Notes: generated by a model from the sequence alone, not told the origin. Counted from the stretch's first letter, positions 50,433-59,364 are shown. The stretch: 64,000 nucleotides of DNA from Pseudomonas fluorescens (GCF_902498065.1 NZ_CABVIR010000002.1:669408-733407); one strand, 5' to 3'. Numbers and translations are program-made.

Positions 50433-51029
50433 ATGTTTAAACGGTTCATCGATATCAGTGCTTCATTGTGCGCCCTCGTACTCCTGGCTCCCGTGATGGC
50501 TATCGTCGCCTGGAATATCCGCAAGAAACTCGGGTCACCGGTTCTCTTCAGGCAGGTTCGTCCTGGCCGGGACGGGAAGCCTTTCGAGATGGTGAAATTC
50601 CGTACGATGCGTGATGCCGTGGATGCCGATGGCAATCCTCTGGCGGACTCGGAGCGAATGACCCCTTTCGGCAGTTTCCTTCGCGCCAGCAGCCTGGATG
50701 AGTTGCCGGAGTTGTGGAATGTCCTTAAAGGGGACATGAGCCTGGTAGGGCCGCGACCGTTGCTGATGGAATACCTGCCTCTCTATAGCCAGGAACAGAA
50801 TCGCCGCCACGAGGCTCGTCCGGGTGTGACCGGGTGGGCGCAGGTCAATGGTCGCAACGCGTTGGGCTGGGATGAAAAATTCGAACTGGACGTCTGGTAT
50901 GTCGACAACCAATCCTTTTGGCTCGACCTCAAGATCATCTTCATGACGATCAAGAAGGTGGTCGTCAAAGAAGGCATCAGCGCGGACGGTGAAGCCACCA
51001 TGTCCAAGTTCACCGGTAATAAACGATGA
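50433..51029 (+). CDS. Initiating phosphoglycosyl transferase (PglC-like)
   Basis: 198 residues, monotopic phosphoglycosyl transferase. An N-terminal re-entrant helix (LCALVLLAPVMAIVAW) is followed by the catalytic D89-E90 pair in SSLDELPELWNVLKGDMS and by SLVGPRPLLMEYLP and RPGVTGWAQVNGRN. This is the short, single-domain form of C. jejuni PglC, which transfers phospho-diNAcBac to undecaprenyl phosphate. The next genes resemble PglD and PglE, so a bacillosamine-type first sugar is likely. It differs from the polytopic WbpL initiator of several P. aeruginosa loci. Confidence 0.9.
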   Translation: MFKRFIDISASLCALVLLAPVMAIVAWNIRKKLGSPVLFRQVRPGRDGKPFEMVKFRTMRDAVDADGNPLADSERMTPFGSFLRASSLDELPELWNVLKGDMSLVGPRPLLMEYLPLYSQEQNRRHEARPGVTGWAQVNGRNALGWDEKFELDVWYVDNQSFWLDLKIIFMTIKKVVVKEGISADGEATMSKFTGNKR

Positions 51030-51652
51030 AAAGGCTGGCGGTTCTCGGGGCCAGCGGGCACGGCAAAGTCGTCGCCGATACCGCACAATGCTGCGGCTGG
51101 GATCAGGTGGACTTTTTCGATGACGCATGGCCCGGTCTCACCTGCAATGGCAATTGGCTAGTGGTGGGCGATTCGGCGACCATGTACGCTCGACTCCAGA
51201 ACTATCAAGGTGTCATTGTTGCCATCGGCAATAATGTTGTTCGACAGGCGAAATTGGCGGCGCTGATCGATGCGCAAGCACCTGTTGTGTCATTGGTTCA
51301 TCCTGCGGCGGTCATCAGTCAATACGCCGCCCTCGGGACAGGCTCCGTCGCTTTTGCAGGGGCGGTGGTCAATGCCGACGCTAAAATCGGACTCGGTGCG
51401 ATCCTCAATACCGGTTCCAGTGTCGACCATGATTGCGTGTTGGGAGACACTGTCCATGTCAGCCCGGGTGTCAGATTGGCCGGCGCCGTGAGCGTAGGGG
51501 CGCGGAGCTGGATCGGAATAGGTGCCTGTGTGAGGCAATCGATCAGGATTGGCAGTGACGTTGTGGTCGGGGCGGGCGCGGCAGTGGTCAGCGATGTGCC
51601 TGATGGCGTAGTGGTTGCCGGTGTGCCTGCCAGAGTCATTTCAACGGTCTGA
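51026..51652 (+). CDS. PglD/NeuD-type sugar O/N-acetyltransferase
   Basis: 208 residues. The N-terminal Rossmann-like part has GASGHGKVVADTA; the C-terminal part is a left-handed beta-helix with hexapeptide repeats (SVAFAGAVVNADAKIGLGAI). The catalytic histidine of PglD-like enzymes is present in SSVDHDCVLGD. It should N-acetylate the C4 amine of a UDP-4-amino-4,6-dideoxy sugar with acetyl-CoA. It overlaps the preceding gene by 4 bases. Confidence 0.88.
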   Translation: MKRLAVLGASGHGKVVADTAQCCGWDQVDFFDDAWPGLTCNGNWLVVGDSATMYARLQNYQGVIVAIGNNVVRQAKLAALIDAQAPVVSLVHPAAVISQYAALGTGSVAFAGAVVNADAKIGLGAILNTGSSVDHDCVLGDTVHVSPGVRLAGAVSVGARSWIGIGACVRQSIRIGSDVVVGAGAAVVSDVPDGVVVAGVPARVISTV

Positions 51653-51743
51653 GCTGGATCGACTTCACGCTGGAAACATGAGTCGGTTTTAAGTAAATAA
51701 TGGATTTTCCAAATTTCATCTTGAAATTAATAGGATGTGGGCT

Positions 51744-52922
51744 GTGTTGAATTCTCCTTTTTCTCCTTGGCCTTCTTTTTCCGAAGAAGAAGCTAACGCA
51801 GTACGTGACGTCATTCTTTCGAACAAAGTCAACTACTGGACCGGGCAGGAGTGTCGTGAATTCGAGAAAGAGTTCGCTGCCTGGAGCGGAACCGAGTACG
51901 CCATTGCCTTGGCCAACGGCACCGTCGCCCTGGACCTCGCCTTCCAGGCGCTGGGTATCGGTGACGGAGACGAGGTCATTGTGACCTCCCGAACGTTTCT
52001 CGCCTCGGTATCCAGCATCGTCAATGCCGGTGCGGTGCCTGTGTTTGCCGATGTTGACGCGGATTCGCAGAACATCACCGCCCAAACCGTTGCCGCTGTA
52101 TTGACCCCTCGCACCCGGGCGATTGTCTGTGTGCATCTGGCGGGTTGGTCCTGCGACATGGATCCGATCATGGCGCTGGCCGAGGAGCATGATCTCAGGG
52201 TGATCGAAGATTGCGCGCAAGCCCATGGCGCGAAGTACAAAGGGCGTCCCGTCGGCTCGATTGGTCATATCGGCGCGTGGTCGTTCTGTCAGGACAAGAT
52301 CATGACCACCGGCGGTGAAGGCGGGATGGTCACTACCAATGATCGCAATTTGTGGCTGGACATGTGGGCCTACAAGGACCACGGCAAGAGCTGGGAAGCT
52401 ATCTACGAGCGCGAGCACGCGCCCGGCTTCCGTTGGGTACACGAAAGTTTTGGTACCAACTGGCGGATGCTCGAAACCCAAGGCGTATTGGGGCGTATTC
52501 AACTGCGACTGATGGATCAATGGCAGCCAGTACGCCTGTCCAATGCTCGCAGAATATGGGCCGCCGCTGATGAGTTGGCCGGTTTGCGAGTGCCTGCCAT
52601 TCCGGAGGATTACGTGCATGCGGCGTATAAGTGTTATGTATTCGTCAAGCCGGAGGCCTTGAAAGCCAGTTGGACCCGCGACCGCATTCTCAATGAGATC
52701 GTTGCGCGTGGTGTTCCCTGCTTTTCAGGTTCGTGCTCTGAGGTCTATCTCGAAAAGGCCTTCGACAATACGCAATGGCGTCCGCAGGTACGCCTGCCGA
52801 TTGCCAAACAGCTGGGTGAGACGAGCTTGATGTTCATGGTGCATCCGACGCTGACATCCGCGGAAATTGACAAGACCTGTCAGGTTTTGTCCGACGTCAT
52901 GCGAGAAGCGGTCGCCAGTTGA
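51744..52922 (+). CDS. DegT/DnrJ/EryC1-family sugar aminotransferase (PglE-like)
   Basis: 392 residues from a GTG at 51744, preferred because AGGA sits eight bases before it; the ATG at 51735 overlaps that AGGA. It is a PLP aminotransferase with the Schiff-base lysine K185 in FCQDKIMTTGGEGGM. It should add the C4 amine to a UDP-4-keto-6-deoxy sugar. With WbpM making the ketone and the PglD-like enzyme acetylating the amine, the route to a UDP-diNAcBac-type sugar is complete in this window. Confidence 0.9.
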   Translation: MLNSPFSPWPSFSEEEANAVRDVILSNKVNYWTGQECREFEKEFAAWSGTEYAIALANGTVALDLAFQALGIGDGDEVIVTSRTFLASVSSIVNAGAVPVFADVDADSQNITAQTVAAVLTPRTRAIVCVHLAGWSCDMDPIMALAEEHDLRVIEDCAQAHGAKYKGRPVGSIGHIGAWSFCQDKIMTTGGEGGMVTTNDRNLWLDMWAYKDHGKSWEAIYEREHAPGFRWVHESFGTNWRMLETQGVLGRIQLRLMDQWQPVRLSNARRIWAAADELAGLRVPAIPEDYVHAAYKCYVFVKPEALKASWTRDRILNEIVARGVPCFSGSCSEVYLEKAFDNTQWRPQVRLPIAKQLGETSLMFMVHPTLTSAEIDKTCQVLSDVMREAVAS

Positions 52923-52946
52923 CGTCAATGCGCTTTTGATTGTGAG

Positions 52947-52976
52947 GGGCTCGCCTGCAATTGCGAGCCCTGTTTG
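52947..52976 (+). terminator. Weak terminator-like hairpin before wbpM
   Basis: An 8-bp perfect stem GGGCTCGC / GCGAGCCC (52947-52954 and 52963-52970), then TGTTTG. The short T-run makes it a partial terminator at best. Confidence 0.45.
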
Positions 52977-53129
52977 AAGCAACAGCACTTCAAGCGCATG
53001 GCAGTTCAGGACGGCTCTGGCTGCAGGCTTGTTTAATACACCGCAACGGTATGCCTTTTGATTTTGGAATGGACGGTCTTCAGGTCGCTAGTCGGTTCAA
53101 GAACAGTCCAGGTTTTACAAGAGGGAGTT

Positions 53130-55124
53130 ATGGAAAAGGCACGAGCATTCTTGCTAGGGCTATCGCGTAGGAAAAAGCGGTTGATTCAGGTCTTCTGCGA
53201 CGTTCTGCTGGTCTGGCTTGCACTATGGATGGCATTTGTCGTGCGCCTTGGCGTCGATGACCTGATCAATCCTCTAGAAGGGCATCGCTGGCTGTTTATC
53301 AGTGCTCCGATTGTGGCAATTCCCTTTTTCATCCGTTTTGGTATGTATCGTGCCGTCATGCGTTATTTCGGCAACGATGCGCTGATCGCGATTATCAAGG
53401 CTGTCAGTCTTTCTTCGTTGTTGCTAGCGCTCATCGTCTATTGGTACAGCAACCATGAAACGGTCGTTCCGCGTTCGATCATTTTCAACTATTGGTGGTT
53501 GAGCCTGGTGTTGATCGGCGGCTTGCGTTTGGCAATGCGCCAGTATTTTTTGGGCGACTGGTTTACCGCGGCTCAACATGTACCCTTCACCAGCCGGGAT
53601 GACGGATTGCTCAAAGTCGCGATCTACGGCGCGGGGTCTGCCGGCAACCAACTGGCGGTAGCCTTGCGGATGGGGCGTCTGATGCGCCCGGTTGCGTTCA
53701 TCGACGATGACCGCAGCATTGCCCACAGGGCAATTTCCGGGCTGCAGGTTTACACCCCAAAACACATCCAGCAGATGATCGATGAGACGGGTGCGCAGGA
53801 GATCTTGCTGGCGGTGCCCTCGGCAACCCGGGCCCGGCGTCGTGAGATATTGAATTTTCTTGAAGCCTTTCCACTGCACGTGCGCAGCGTTCCCGGCTTC
53901 ATGGACTTGGCCAGCGGGCGGGTCAAGGTCGACGATATTCAGGAAGTGGATATTGCTGACTTGCTGGGCCGCGATGCGGTGCCGGCACAGGAAGACCTTT
54001 TCTCCCGTTGCATCGAGGCTCAATGCGTTCTGGTGACGGGGGCGGGCGGTTCAATCGGATCAGAGCTTTGCCGCCAGATACTGGGCGCCCATCCGAAAAC
54101 GCTGCTGTTGTTCGAGCACAGTGAGTTCAATCTTTACAGCATCATGTCCGAGTTGGAGCAGCGGATCAGTCGTGAATCGCTATCGGTCAAGTTGCTGCCG
54201 ATATTGGGCTCGGTACGTCATGAGGCAAAGCTTCTTGACGTCATGAAAACCTGGCATGTCGATACGGTCTACCACGCGGCGGCTTATAAGCACGTGCCGA
54301 TGGTCGAGCACAACATTGCCGAAGGCGTTCTCAACAACGTCATCGGTACGCTCAACACCGCGCAGGCAGCGTTGCAAGCCGGTGTTTCCAACTTCGTCCT
54401 GATTTCCACCGACAAGGCCGTTCGCCCGACCAACGTCATGGGTAGCACCAAGCGTTTGGCCGAGATGACGCTGCAAGCCCTCAGCCGCGAAGCCGCGCCG
54501 GTACTGTTTGGCGATGTCAGCAATATCTCTCAGGTCAACAAGACCCGATTTACCATGGTGCGTTTCGGTAACGTGCTGGGCTCATCAGGCTCGGTCATTC
54601 CGCTGTTTCACAAACAGATCAAGTCAGGCGGGCCGTTGACGGTCACGCACCCGAAAATCACCCGCTATTTCATGACCATCCCTGAAGCCGCGCAACTGGT
54701 CATTCAGGCCGGCTCAATGGGGCAGGGTGGTGACGTTTTCGTACTGGATATGGGCGAACCGGTGAAAATTGTCGAGCTGGCCGAGAAGATGATTCACCTG
54801 TCGGGCTTGAGCGTTCGCTCGGATCGCAATCCGCATGGTGATATCGCGATCGAGTTCAGTGGTTTGCGTCCGGGCGAGAAATTGTACGAAGAGTTGCTGA
54901 TCGGCGATAACGTCGTGGCAACGTCGCATCCGATGATCATGAGCGCCGATGAAGACCATCTGCCGTGGGATGTACTCAAGGCGAAGTTGAACGAGCTGTT
55001 GTCCGCTGTCGATCGGGATGATTACACGCGTGTGCGTCAGCTCCTGCGCGACACCGTCAGTGGCTACACGCCCGATGGCGAGATCGTCGACTGGATTTAT
55101 CAGCAGCGTCGGCTAGAACCTTGA
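53130..55124 (+). CDS. wbpM: WbpM-type UDP-sugar 4,6-dehydratase
   Basis: 664 residues from the ATG at 53130 (GAGGGAG before it), matching the roughly 665 of P. aeruginosa WbpM. The N-terminal third has four membrane helices; GAGSAGNQLAVALRMG is a degenerate Rossmann motif, and the C-terminal catalytic domain opens with TGAGGSIGSELCRQIL. The catalytic triad is of the SMK type (Met in place of Tyr: NVMGSTK), a mark of this family. It converts UDP-GlcNAc to the 4-keto-6-deoxy intermediate. As in PAO1 it closes the O-antigen locus. Confidence 0.95.
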   Translation: MEKARAFLLGLSRRKKRLIQVFCDVLLVWLALWMAFVVRLGVDDLINPLEGHRWLFISAPIVAIPFFIRFGMYRAVMRYFGNDALIAIIKAVSLSSLLLALIVYWYSNHETVVPRSIIFNYWWLSLVLIGGLRLAMRQYFLGDWFTAAQHVPFTSRDDGLLKVAIYGAGSAGNQLAVALRMGRLMRPVAFIDDDRSIAHRAISGLQVYTPKHIQQMIDETGAQEILLAVPSATRARRREILNFLEAFPLHVRSVPGFMDLASGRVKVDDIQEVDIADLLGRDAVPAQEDLFSRCIEAQCVLVTGAGGSIGSELCRQILGAHPKTLLLFEHSEFNLYSIMSELEQRISRESLSVKLLPILGSVRHEAKLLDVMKTWHVDTVYHAAAYKHVPMVEHNIAEGVLNNVIGTLNTAQAALQAGVSNFVLISTDKAVRPTNVMGSTKRLAEMTLQALSREAAPVLFGDVSNISQVNKTRFTMVRFGNVLGSSGSVIPLFHKQIKSGGPLTVTHPKITRYFMTIPEAAQLVIQAGSMGQGGDVFVLDMGEPVKIVELAEKMIHLSGLSVRSDRNPHGDIAIEFSGLRPGEKLYEELLIGDNVVATSHPMIMSADEDHLPWDVLKAKLNELLSAVDRDDYTRVRQLLRDTVSGYTPDGEIVDWIYQQRRLEP

Positions 55125-55153
55125 TTGTTTCACATCCTGTAACGGACACATTT

Positions 55154-55211
55154 TTGACAAGCTACATACATCGCCTAAGTTTGGAAGGCAGCTTCGGAAA
55201 AGCTGCTTTCC
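55154..55211 (+). promoter_or_regulatory. Promoter-like boxes and 12-bp leader hairpin before the ComEA-like gene
   Basis: TTGACA (55154-55159) and TAAGTT (55176-55181) are spaced by 16 bases. Just downstream GGAAGGCAGCTT (55183-55194) pairs with AAGCTGCTTTCC (55200-55211), with one G-T pair and a 5-base loop. The hairpin would sit at the very 5' end of the transcript, or may instead help end wbpM. Confidence 0.4.
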
Positions 55212-55236
55212 CAATTGATGTCATGGAGCTTCATTT

Positions 55237-55572
55237 ATGCGTACTGGCTACTTCTACTCTCTGATTTTTGCCCTCCTGACCACCACCTCTGTCGCCGCTA
55301 TTGCGGCGCCGGCGGCCAAGCCGGAGGCGGGCAATGCGCCTCTGGTCATGGAGGTTGCTCCCAAGGTTCAGTCTGAAAAGGTTGACTTGAATCAGGCTGA
55401 CGCGTCGACTCTGCAACGAGAGTTGTCCGGCATCGGGGAGGCCAAGGCCAAGGCGATTGTTGCGTATCGTGAGAGTAATGGGTCGTTTGCGTCGGTAGAC
55501 GAGCTGCTCGAAGTGAAGGGAATCGGCAAAGCCATTCTGGATAAGAACCGCGAAAAGCTTGAGGTGAACTAA
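55237..55572 (+). CDS. ComEA-like helix-hairpin-helix protein, exported
   Basis: 111 residues with a signal peptide (SLIFALLTTTSVAAIAAPA) and a C-terminal double helix-hairpin-helix domain: VDLNQADASTLQRELSGIGEAKAKAIV and ELLEVKGIGKAILDKNREKL. ComEA-type proteins bind DNA in the periplasm during uptake. The copy after wbpM is conserved in PAO1 as I recall. It has its own terminator and probably its own promoter. Confidence 0.9.
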   Translation: MRTGYFYSLIFALLTTTSVAAIAAPAAKPEAGNAPLVMEVAPKVQSEKVDLNQADASTLQRELSGIGEAKAKAIVAYRESNGSFASVDELLEVKGIGKAILDKNREKLEVN

Positions 55573-55592
55573 GCTTGTAATTCAGCGCCATG

Positions 55593-55616
55593 GGCCGGTC
55601 ATTGACCGGCCTTTTT
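55593..55616 (+). terminator. Terminator after the ComEA-like gene
   Basis: Perfect 8-bp stem GGCCGGTC / GACCGGCC with an ATT loop, followed directly by TTTTT. Confidence 0.9.
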
Positions 55617-55778
55617 GCATTCTGGCGTACGTGGCGATTTAGCGCCTTCCGTCGATGGGCAAAAAATTACGGCTGTCATATTGTGATTGAATTATGCCTA
55701 TAATAAATTCGTCGTTCGGCTTGGCGCTGTGAAGCGCAGGCGCTTTTCTTTCCCTTGTACATTTCCAGGAGCACTGTC

Positions 55779-56573
55779 ATGAATTCTGTCCAGGTCCAAG
55801 GTATGGCTCTCGTTACCGGTGCTTCTTCCGGCATTGGCGCGATTTACGCTGAGCGGTTGGCGGCGCGTGGTTTTGATTTGTTGCTGGTCGCTCGCGACGA
55901 GCCGCGTCTTGAGGCCGCGGCGAGCAAGTTGCGCACCGAGCACGGCATTCAGGTCGAGGTGCTCAAGGCCGACCTGACTCAAAAAGACGACGTGTTGAAA
56001 CTTGAGCAGCGCCTTCGCAGCGATTCGAGTATCAGCCTGCTGCTGAACAACGCGGGTGTCGCGTCTGATGGCTTGCTGGCCAACGCCGATTTGGACCAGG
56101 TTGAACGCTTGATTCAATTGAACGTGACGACGGTCACGCGCCTGGCTTCGGCGGCGGCCGCCAGTTTTGCCAAAGCCGGCCGGGGCACGATCATCAACAT
56201 TGCCTCGGTGGTGGCGCTGTTTCCCGAGCGTTTCAATGCAACCTACAGCGCCAGCAAGGCTTATGTGTTAAGTCTGACCCAGTCGTTGAACGCCGAGCTC
56301 GATGGCACCGGTGTCAAAGTACAAGCCGTGTTGCCCGGCGTAACACGCACGGAAATCTGGGAGCGCTCCGGTGTCGACGCGACCCAGATTCCGGCGGACA
56401 TGGTGATGGAGGCGGGGGAGATGGTCGATGCGGCGTTGTCCGGTCTCGACCAGGGTGAACTGATCACCATTCCTTCGTTGCCCGATGCTTCCGAATGGGA
56501 TGCGTTTGTCGCGGCGCGTCATGTGATGGCGCCGAATCTTTCCAAAAGCAAGGCCGCTTCGCGTTACAAGTGA
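55779..56573 (+). CDS. Short-chain dehydrogenase/reductase of the SDR-FabF pair
   Basis: 264 residues from the ATG at 55779 (CAGGAG before it). Classical SDR with TGASSGIGAIYAERLAARG at the N-terminus, LNNAGVASDG, and the catalytic YSASKAYVL with its serine in NIASVVALF. It resembles DltE/YohF-like oxidoreductases of unclear substrate. It is followed by a FabF-type synthase 32 bases later on the same strand, so a ketoacyl or fatty-acid-derived substrate is a reasonable guess. Confidence 0.85.
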   Translation: MNSVQVQGMALVTGASSGIGAIYAERLAARGFDLLLVARDEPRLEAAASKLRTEHGIQVEVLKADLTQKDDVLKLEQRLRSDSSISLLLNNAGVASDGLLANADLDQVERLIQLNVTTVTRLASAAAASFAKAGRGTIINIASVVALFPERFNATYSASKAYVLSLTQSLNAELDGTGVKVQAVLPGVTRTEIWERSGVDATQIPADMVMEAGEMVDAALSGLDQGELITIPSLPDASEWDAFVAARHVMAPNLSKSKAASRYK

Positions 56574-56605
56574 GGCACCTTCCATTGGCTTGAGGTAGTT
56601 GCGGT

Positions 56606-57880
56606 ATGAGTGAACGTCGAGTGGTTGTAACGGGCATGGGTTTGGTTTCGCCGCTGGGTAGCGGGGTCGAAGCGGTCTGGGCGCGCCTGTTGGCCGGGCG
56701 TTCCGGGTTGCGCAGTTTGCCGGACGACGTCGTGGCTGATCTGCCGGCCAAGGTCGGTGGCGCAGTGCCGACGCTGGCCGAAGATGCCGAGGCGGGTTTT
56801 GATCCGGTTCGTGCGACGCCACCCAAAGAGCAGAAGAAGATGGACCGCTTCATTATGTTTGCCATGGAAGCGGCGCGTCAGGCGCTTGAGCAAGCCGGTT
56901 GGCAGGCGCAGGATGCCAATGCCCAGGAGCGTACAGCGACCATTATCGGTTCGGGGGTGGGTGGTTTCGGCGCGATTGCCGATGCGGTACGCACCACCGA
57001 CAGTCGTGGCCCGCGGCGATTGTCGCCTTTCACCATTCCCTCTTTTCTGGTCAACCTGGCCGCGGGCCATGTGTCGATCCAGCACGGATTCAAAGGCCCC
57101 CTGGGTGCTCCGGTAACGGCGTGCGCGGCCGGGGTTCAGGCGATTGGCGATGCGGCGCGGCTGATTCGTTGCGGCGAGGCGGACATTGCGGTGTGTGGCG
57201 GCGCGGAGGCGGCGATCGATCGCGTCAGTCTCGCCGGGTTTGCCGCGGCTCGTGCGTTGTCCAGTGGTTATAATGATACCCCGGAGCGCGCTTCGCGTCC
57301 GTTCGACAGTGGCCGCGATGGTTTCGTCATGGGAGAGGGCGCGGGCCTCCTGGTGATCGAATCCCTGGAACATGCACTGGCCCGTGGTGCGCAACCGCTG
57401 GCGGAACTGGTGGGTTATGGCACCAGCGCCGATGCCTATCACCTGACCGCCGGCCCCGAAGATGGCAGTGGTGCGCGACGGGCGATGTCGTTGGCATTGG
57501 CTCAGGCGGGCATTGCTGCCGCGCAGGTGCAACATCTAAATGCTCACGCGACGTCGACACCGGTTGGTGATTTGGGCGAGTTGGCGGCCATCAAGTCGTT
57601 GTTCGGTTCAGACAACAAGATCGCCGTGACATCGACCAAGTCCGCTACCGGGCATTTGCTTGGCGCGGCCGGCGGGATCGAGGCGATCTTCACGCTCCTG
57701 GCGATCCGCGATCAAATCGTGCCGGCGACCCTTAACTTCGATAATCCGGACCCCGCCGCCCAAGGCGTGGATATCGTCCACGGTCAGCCGCGGCTGATGG
57801 CCATCGAGTATGCGCTGTCCAACGGCTTCGGGTTTGGTGGGGTCAATGCCAGCGTGCTGTTCAAACGCTGGAAGGATTAG
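56606..57880 (+). CDS. Beta-ketoacyl-ACP synthase II paralogue (FabF-like)
   Basis: 424 residues, thiolase fold. The Cys-His-His triad is intact: C173 in TACAAG, and the histidines in NAHATSTPVGD and SATGHLLGA. GFGFGGVNAS closes the active site. The nucleophile motif reads ACAAG where E. coli FabF has ACATG. It is not in a fab operon, so it is probably a secondary KAS II, perhaps for stress or specialised lipids. It converges on the TetR gene with overlapping stops. Confidence 0.9.
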   Translation: MSERRVVVTGMGLVSPLGSGVEAVWARLLAGRSGLRSLPDDVVADLPAKVGGAVPTLAEDAEAGFDPVRATPPKEQKKMDRFIMFAMEAARQALEQAGWQAQDANAQERTATIIGSGVGGFGAIADAVRTTDSRGPRRLSPFTIPSFLVNLAAGHVSIQHGFKGPLGAPVTACAAGVQAIGDAARLIRCGEADIAVCGGAEAAIDRVSLAGFAAARALSSGYNDTPERASRPFDSGRDGFVMGEGAGLLVIESLEHALARGAQPLAELVGYGTSADAYHLTAGPEDGSGARRAMSLALAQAGIAAAQVQHLNAHATSTPVGDLGELAAIKSLFGSDNKIAVTSTKSATGHLLGAAGGIEAIFTLLAIRDQIVPATLNFDNPDPAAQGVDIVHGQPRLMAIEYALSNGFGFGGVNASVLFKRWKD

Positions 57881-58434
57881 TCCCAGGGTTGTTTGAGATA
57901 CGTGCGAGTGACGTTGAGGATCCGCTGAGCCAGTTCCGGATTCTCGACGCTGCGCGAAAGCAGTAATGCCCCGACCAGTGCCGACATGATGTAGATACTG
58001 TGGTCGGCGGTGTCTTCGCCTTTAAGGGTGCCTTGTATTTGTTCGAGTCTTGAATTGAGTACCACGTCAGAGGTCGGGCTCGGCTGTCCGCGCAAGCCGA
58101 GTTCCGAAGACATGGTCGGCAGCGGGCAACCTTGATCAGGTGACGTCTGGTGCCATTGCGACAAATAGGAGTCGATGAATGTCTCCAGCGGTTGCTCCTG
58201 CGCAAACAGCTCGGCGCAGACGGCGTTGCACTGCTCGCCAGCCGCTTGCAAGGCTTTTTCCACAAGTTCGTCTTTGGACTTGAAATGCGAATAGAAGCCG
58301 CCGTGGGTCAGGCCAAGGGCTTTCATCAGTGGCTGCAGGCCGGTCGCGCCGATACCGTCGCGGCGAAAGCGCGCTGAGGCTTCCTTGATGATGCGTTGGT
58401 GGGTTTGGGCTTTATGGTCCTGCGAGTAACGCAT
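57877..58434 (-). CDS. TetR family regulator beside the FabF gene
   Basis: 185 residues from the ATG at 58434 (MRYSQDHKAQ), preceded by GGAGA; an in-frame ATG at 58452 has no site. The N-terminal helix-turn-helix (GLQPLMKALGLTHGGFYSHFKSKDELV) is of the AcuR/NemR-like kind. Its stop overlaps the FabF stop in the opposite direction. It may control the SDR/FabF pair, but no operator is obvious. Confidence 0.87.
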   Translation of the reverse strand: MRYSQDHKAQTHQRIIKEASARFRRDGIGATGLQPLMKALGLTHGGFYSHFKSKDELVEKALQAAGEQCNAVCAELFAQEQPLETFIDSYLSQWHQTSPDQGCPLPTMSSELGLRGQPSPTSDVVLNSRLEQIQGTLKGEDTADHSIYIMSALVGALLLSRSVENPELAQRILNVTRTYLKQPWD

Positions 58435-58524
58435 CTGGAATCTCCGCAACAATGCGCCATATTAACCAATGAAAATGGGATGGTGACTGTACTTCTACGT
58501 CTAAAGAGCATGCAGATGCGTCTA

Positions 58525-59335
58525 ACCCGTCATGGTGTACTGTCTCTTTTAGAACTTGCAATCGCGGCTCATCTCAGTGAGTCACCAGACTTTCCAGAAG
58601 TAGATCACCCATCAGGTTCAACATTGGCTGGAAGTGATCGCAGCACTGAATCACCCCGCGCGTCAAGGTTTGACGCGGGATTTCGACACCGCGTCGAGCG
58701 AAGATTGTTCTAAACGGTGCAGCGGCAGGCCATCGACGTACTTGGTCGTCAGCAGCATCGTCAATACGCTGGGGCTGGTCATGATTTTTTTCGATCAGTT
58801 GCGCGGGCTTGCCAATGGAGATCGGTGCAACTTCACAGCCACGGCACCCGTAAACTTTGTGAATATGTTTAATCACCCGGATCTGTATTGGCACAATATC
58901 CAGCGGTACGCTGGTTTCTTCGCCGATTGCGTGTTTGCGTCAACCGCAACCGCAACCGCAACCGCAACCGCAACCGCAACCGCAACCGCAACCGCAACTG
59001 CAACCGCAAGCCAACTCGTGCTTGGGGAGTTCGTAGATGACCTTGATGCGTGGCAAGTCAGCAGACAGAGGCTTGCGTTTGCCACAGCGCTTGGTCGGAG
59101 CGACAACCTCTTCGTCAGTTTCAACGGTCGCGGTCGTGTCGATTCTTTCGACTTCATTAAACAGCAACAGTTGTGGCGTCGTCGGATCAGCGGTTTGCTC
59201 TTACTTGCGCCCGAACAGGTGCTGACGAAGCAGTGCATTTTCTTTTTCAAGAAGAACGACCTTCGATTGCATCTAAGCAAATAACTGCTTGAGCGCAGCC
59301 AGGTCATCCGGAAGGTTGTCGGGTATGGAAATCAT
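58525..59335 (-). pseudogene. tnpC: IS66 transposase TnpC remnant with in-frame stops
   Basis: The frame starting MISIPDNLPDDLAALKQLFA matches the N-terminus of IS66-family TnpC and continues (NALLRQHLFGRK, PTTPQLLLFNEVE, KPLSADLPRIKV, IRVIKHIHKVYGCRGCE, GVEIPRQTL, then LQVLKE). It is broken by stops at codons 21, 45, 132 and 254 (59275-59273, 59203-59201, 58942-58940, 58576-58574), plus a locally frame-shifted patch around IEKNHDQPQ. Roughly the last half of the usual 500 residues is missing. The zinc-ribbon part holds a Cys-Gly repeat from the hexamer expansion at 58941-59006. Confidence 0.9.
58941..59006. repeat. Hexanucleotide microsatellite (CAACCG)11
   Basis: Nine exact CAACCG units (58941-58994), one variant CAACTG, then one exact unit: 66 bases in all. 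On the minus strand in the TnpC frame it reads TGC-GGT, giving Cys-Gly repeats directly before the broken codon 132. It expands the short CxCG of the normal IS66 zinc-ribbon. Confidence 0.95.
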
Positions 59336-59364
59336 GGCTGGATTATACCCAGTTAAGCAACAAA

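Noticed and set aside
58941..59006. CRISPR-like repeat array
   Set aside because: The units are 6 bases long and directly adjacent without spacers, so it is a microsatellite.
58634..59284. Plus-strand ORF with a Thr-Ala repeat
   Set aside because: It is the antisense reading of the IS66 remnant; the repeat comes from the hexamer expansion, and the minus strand has clear TnpC homology.
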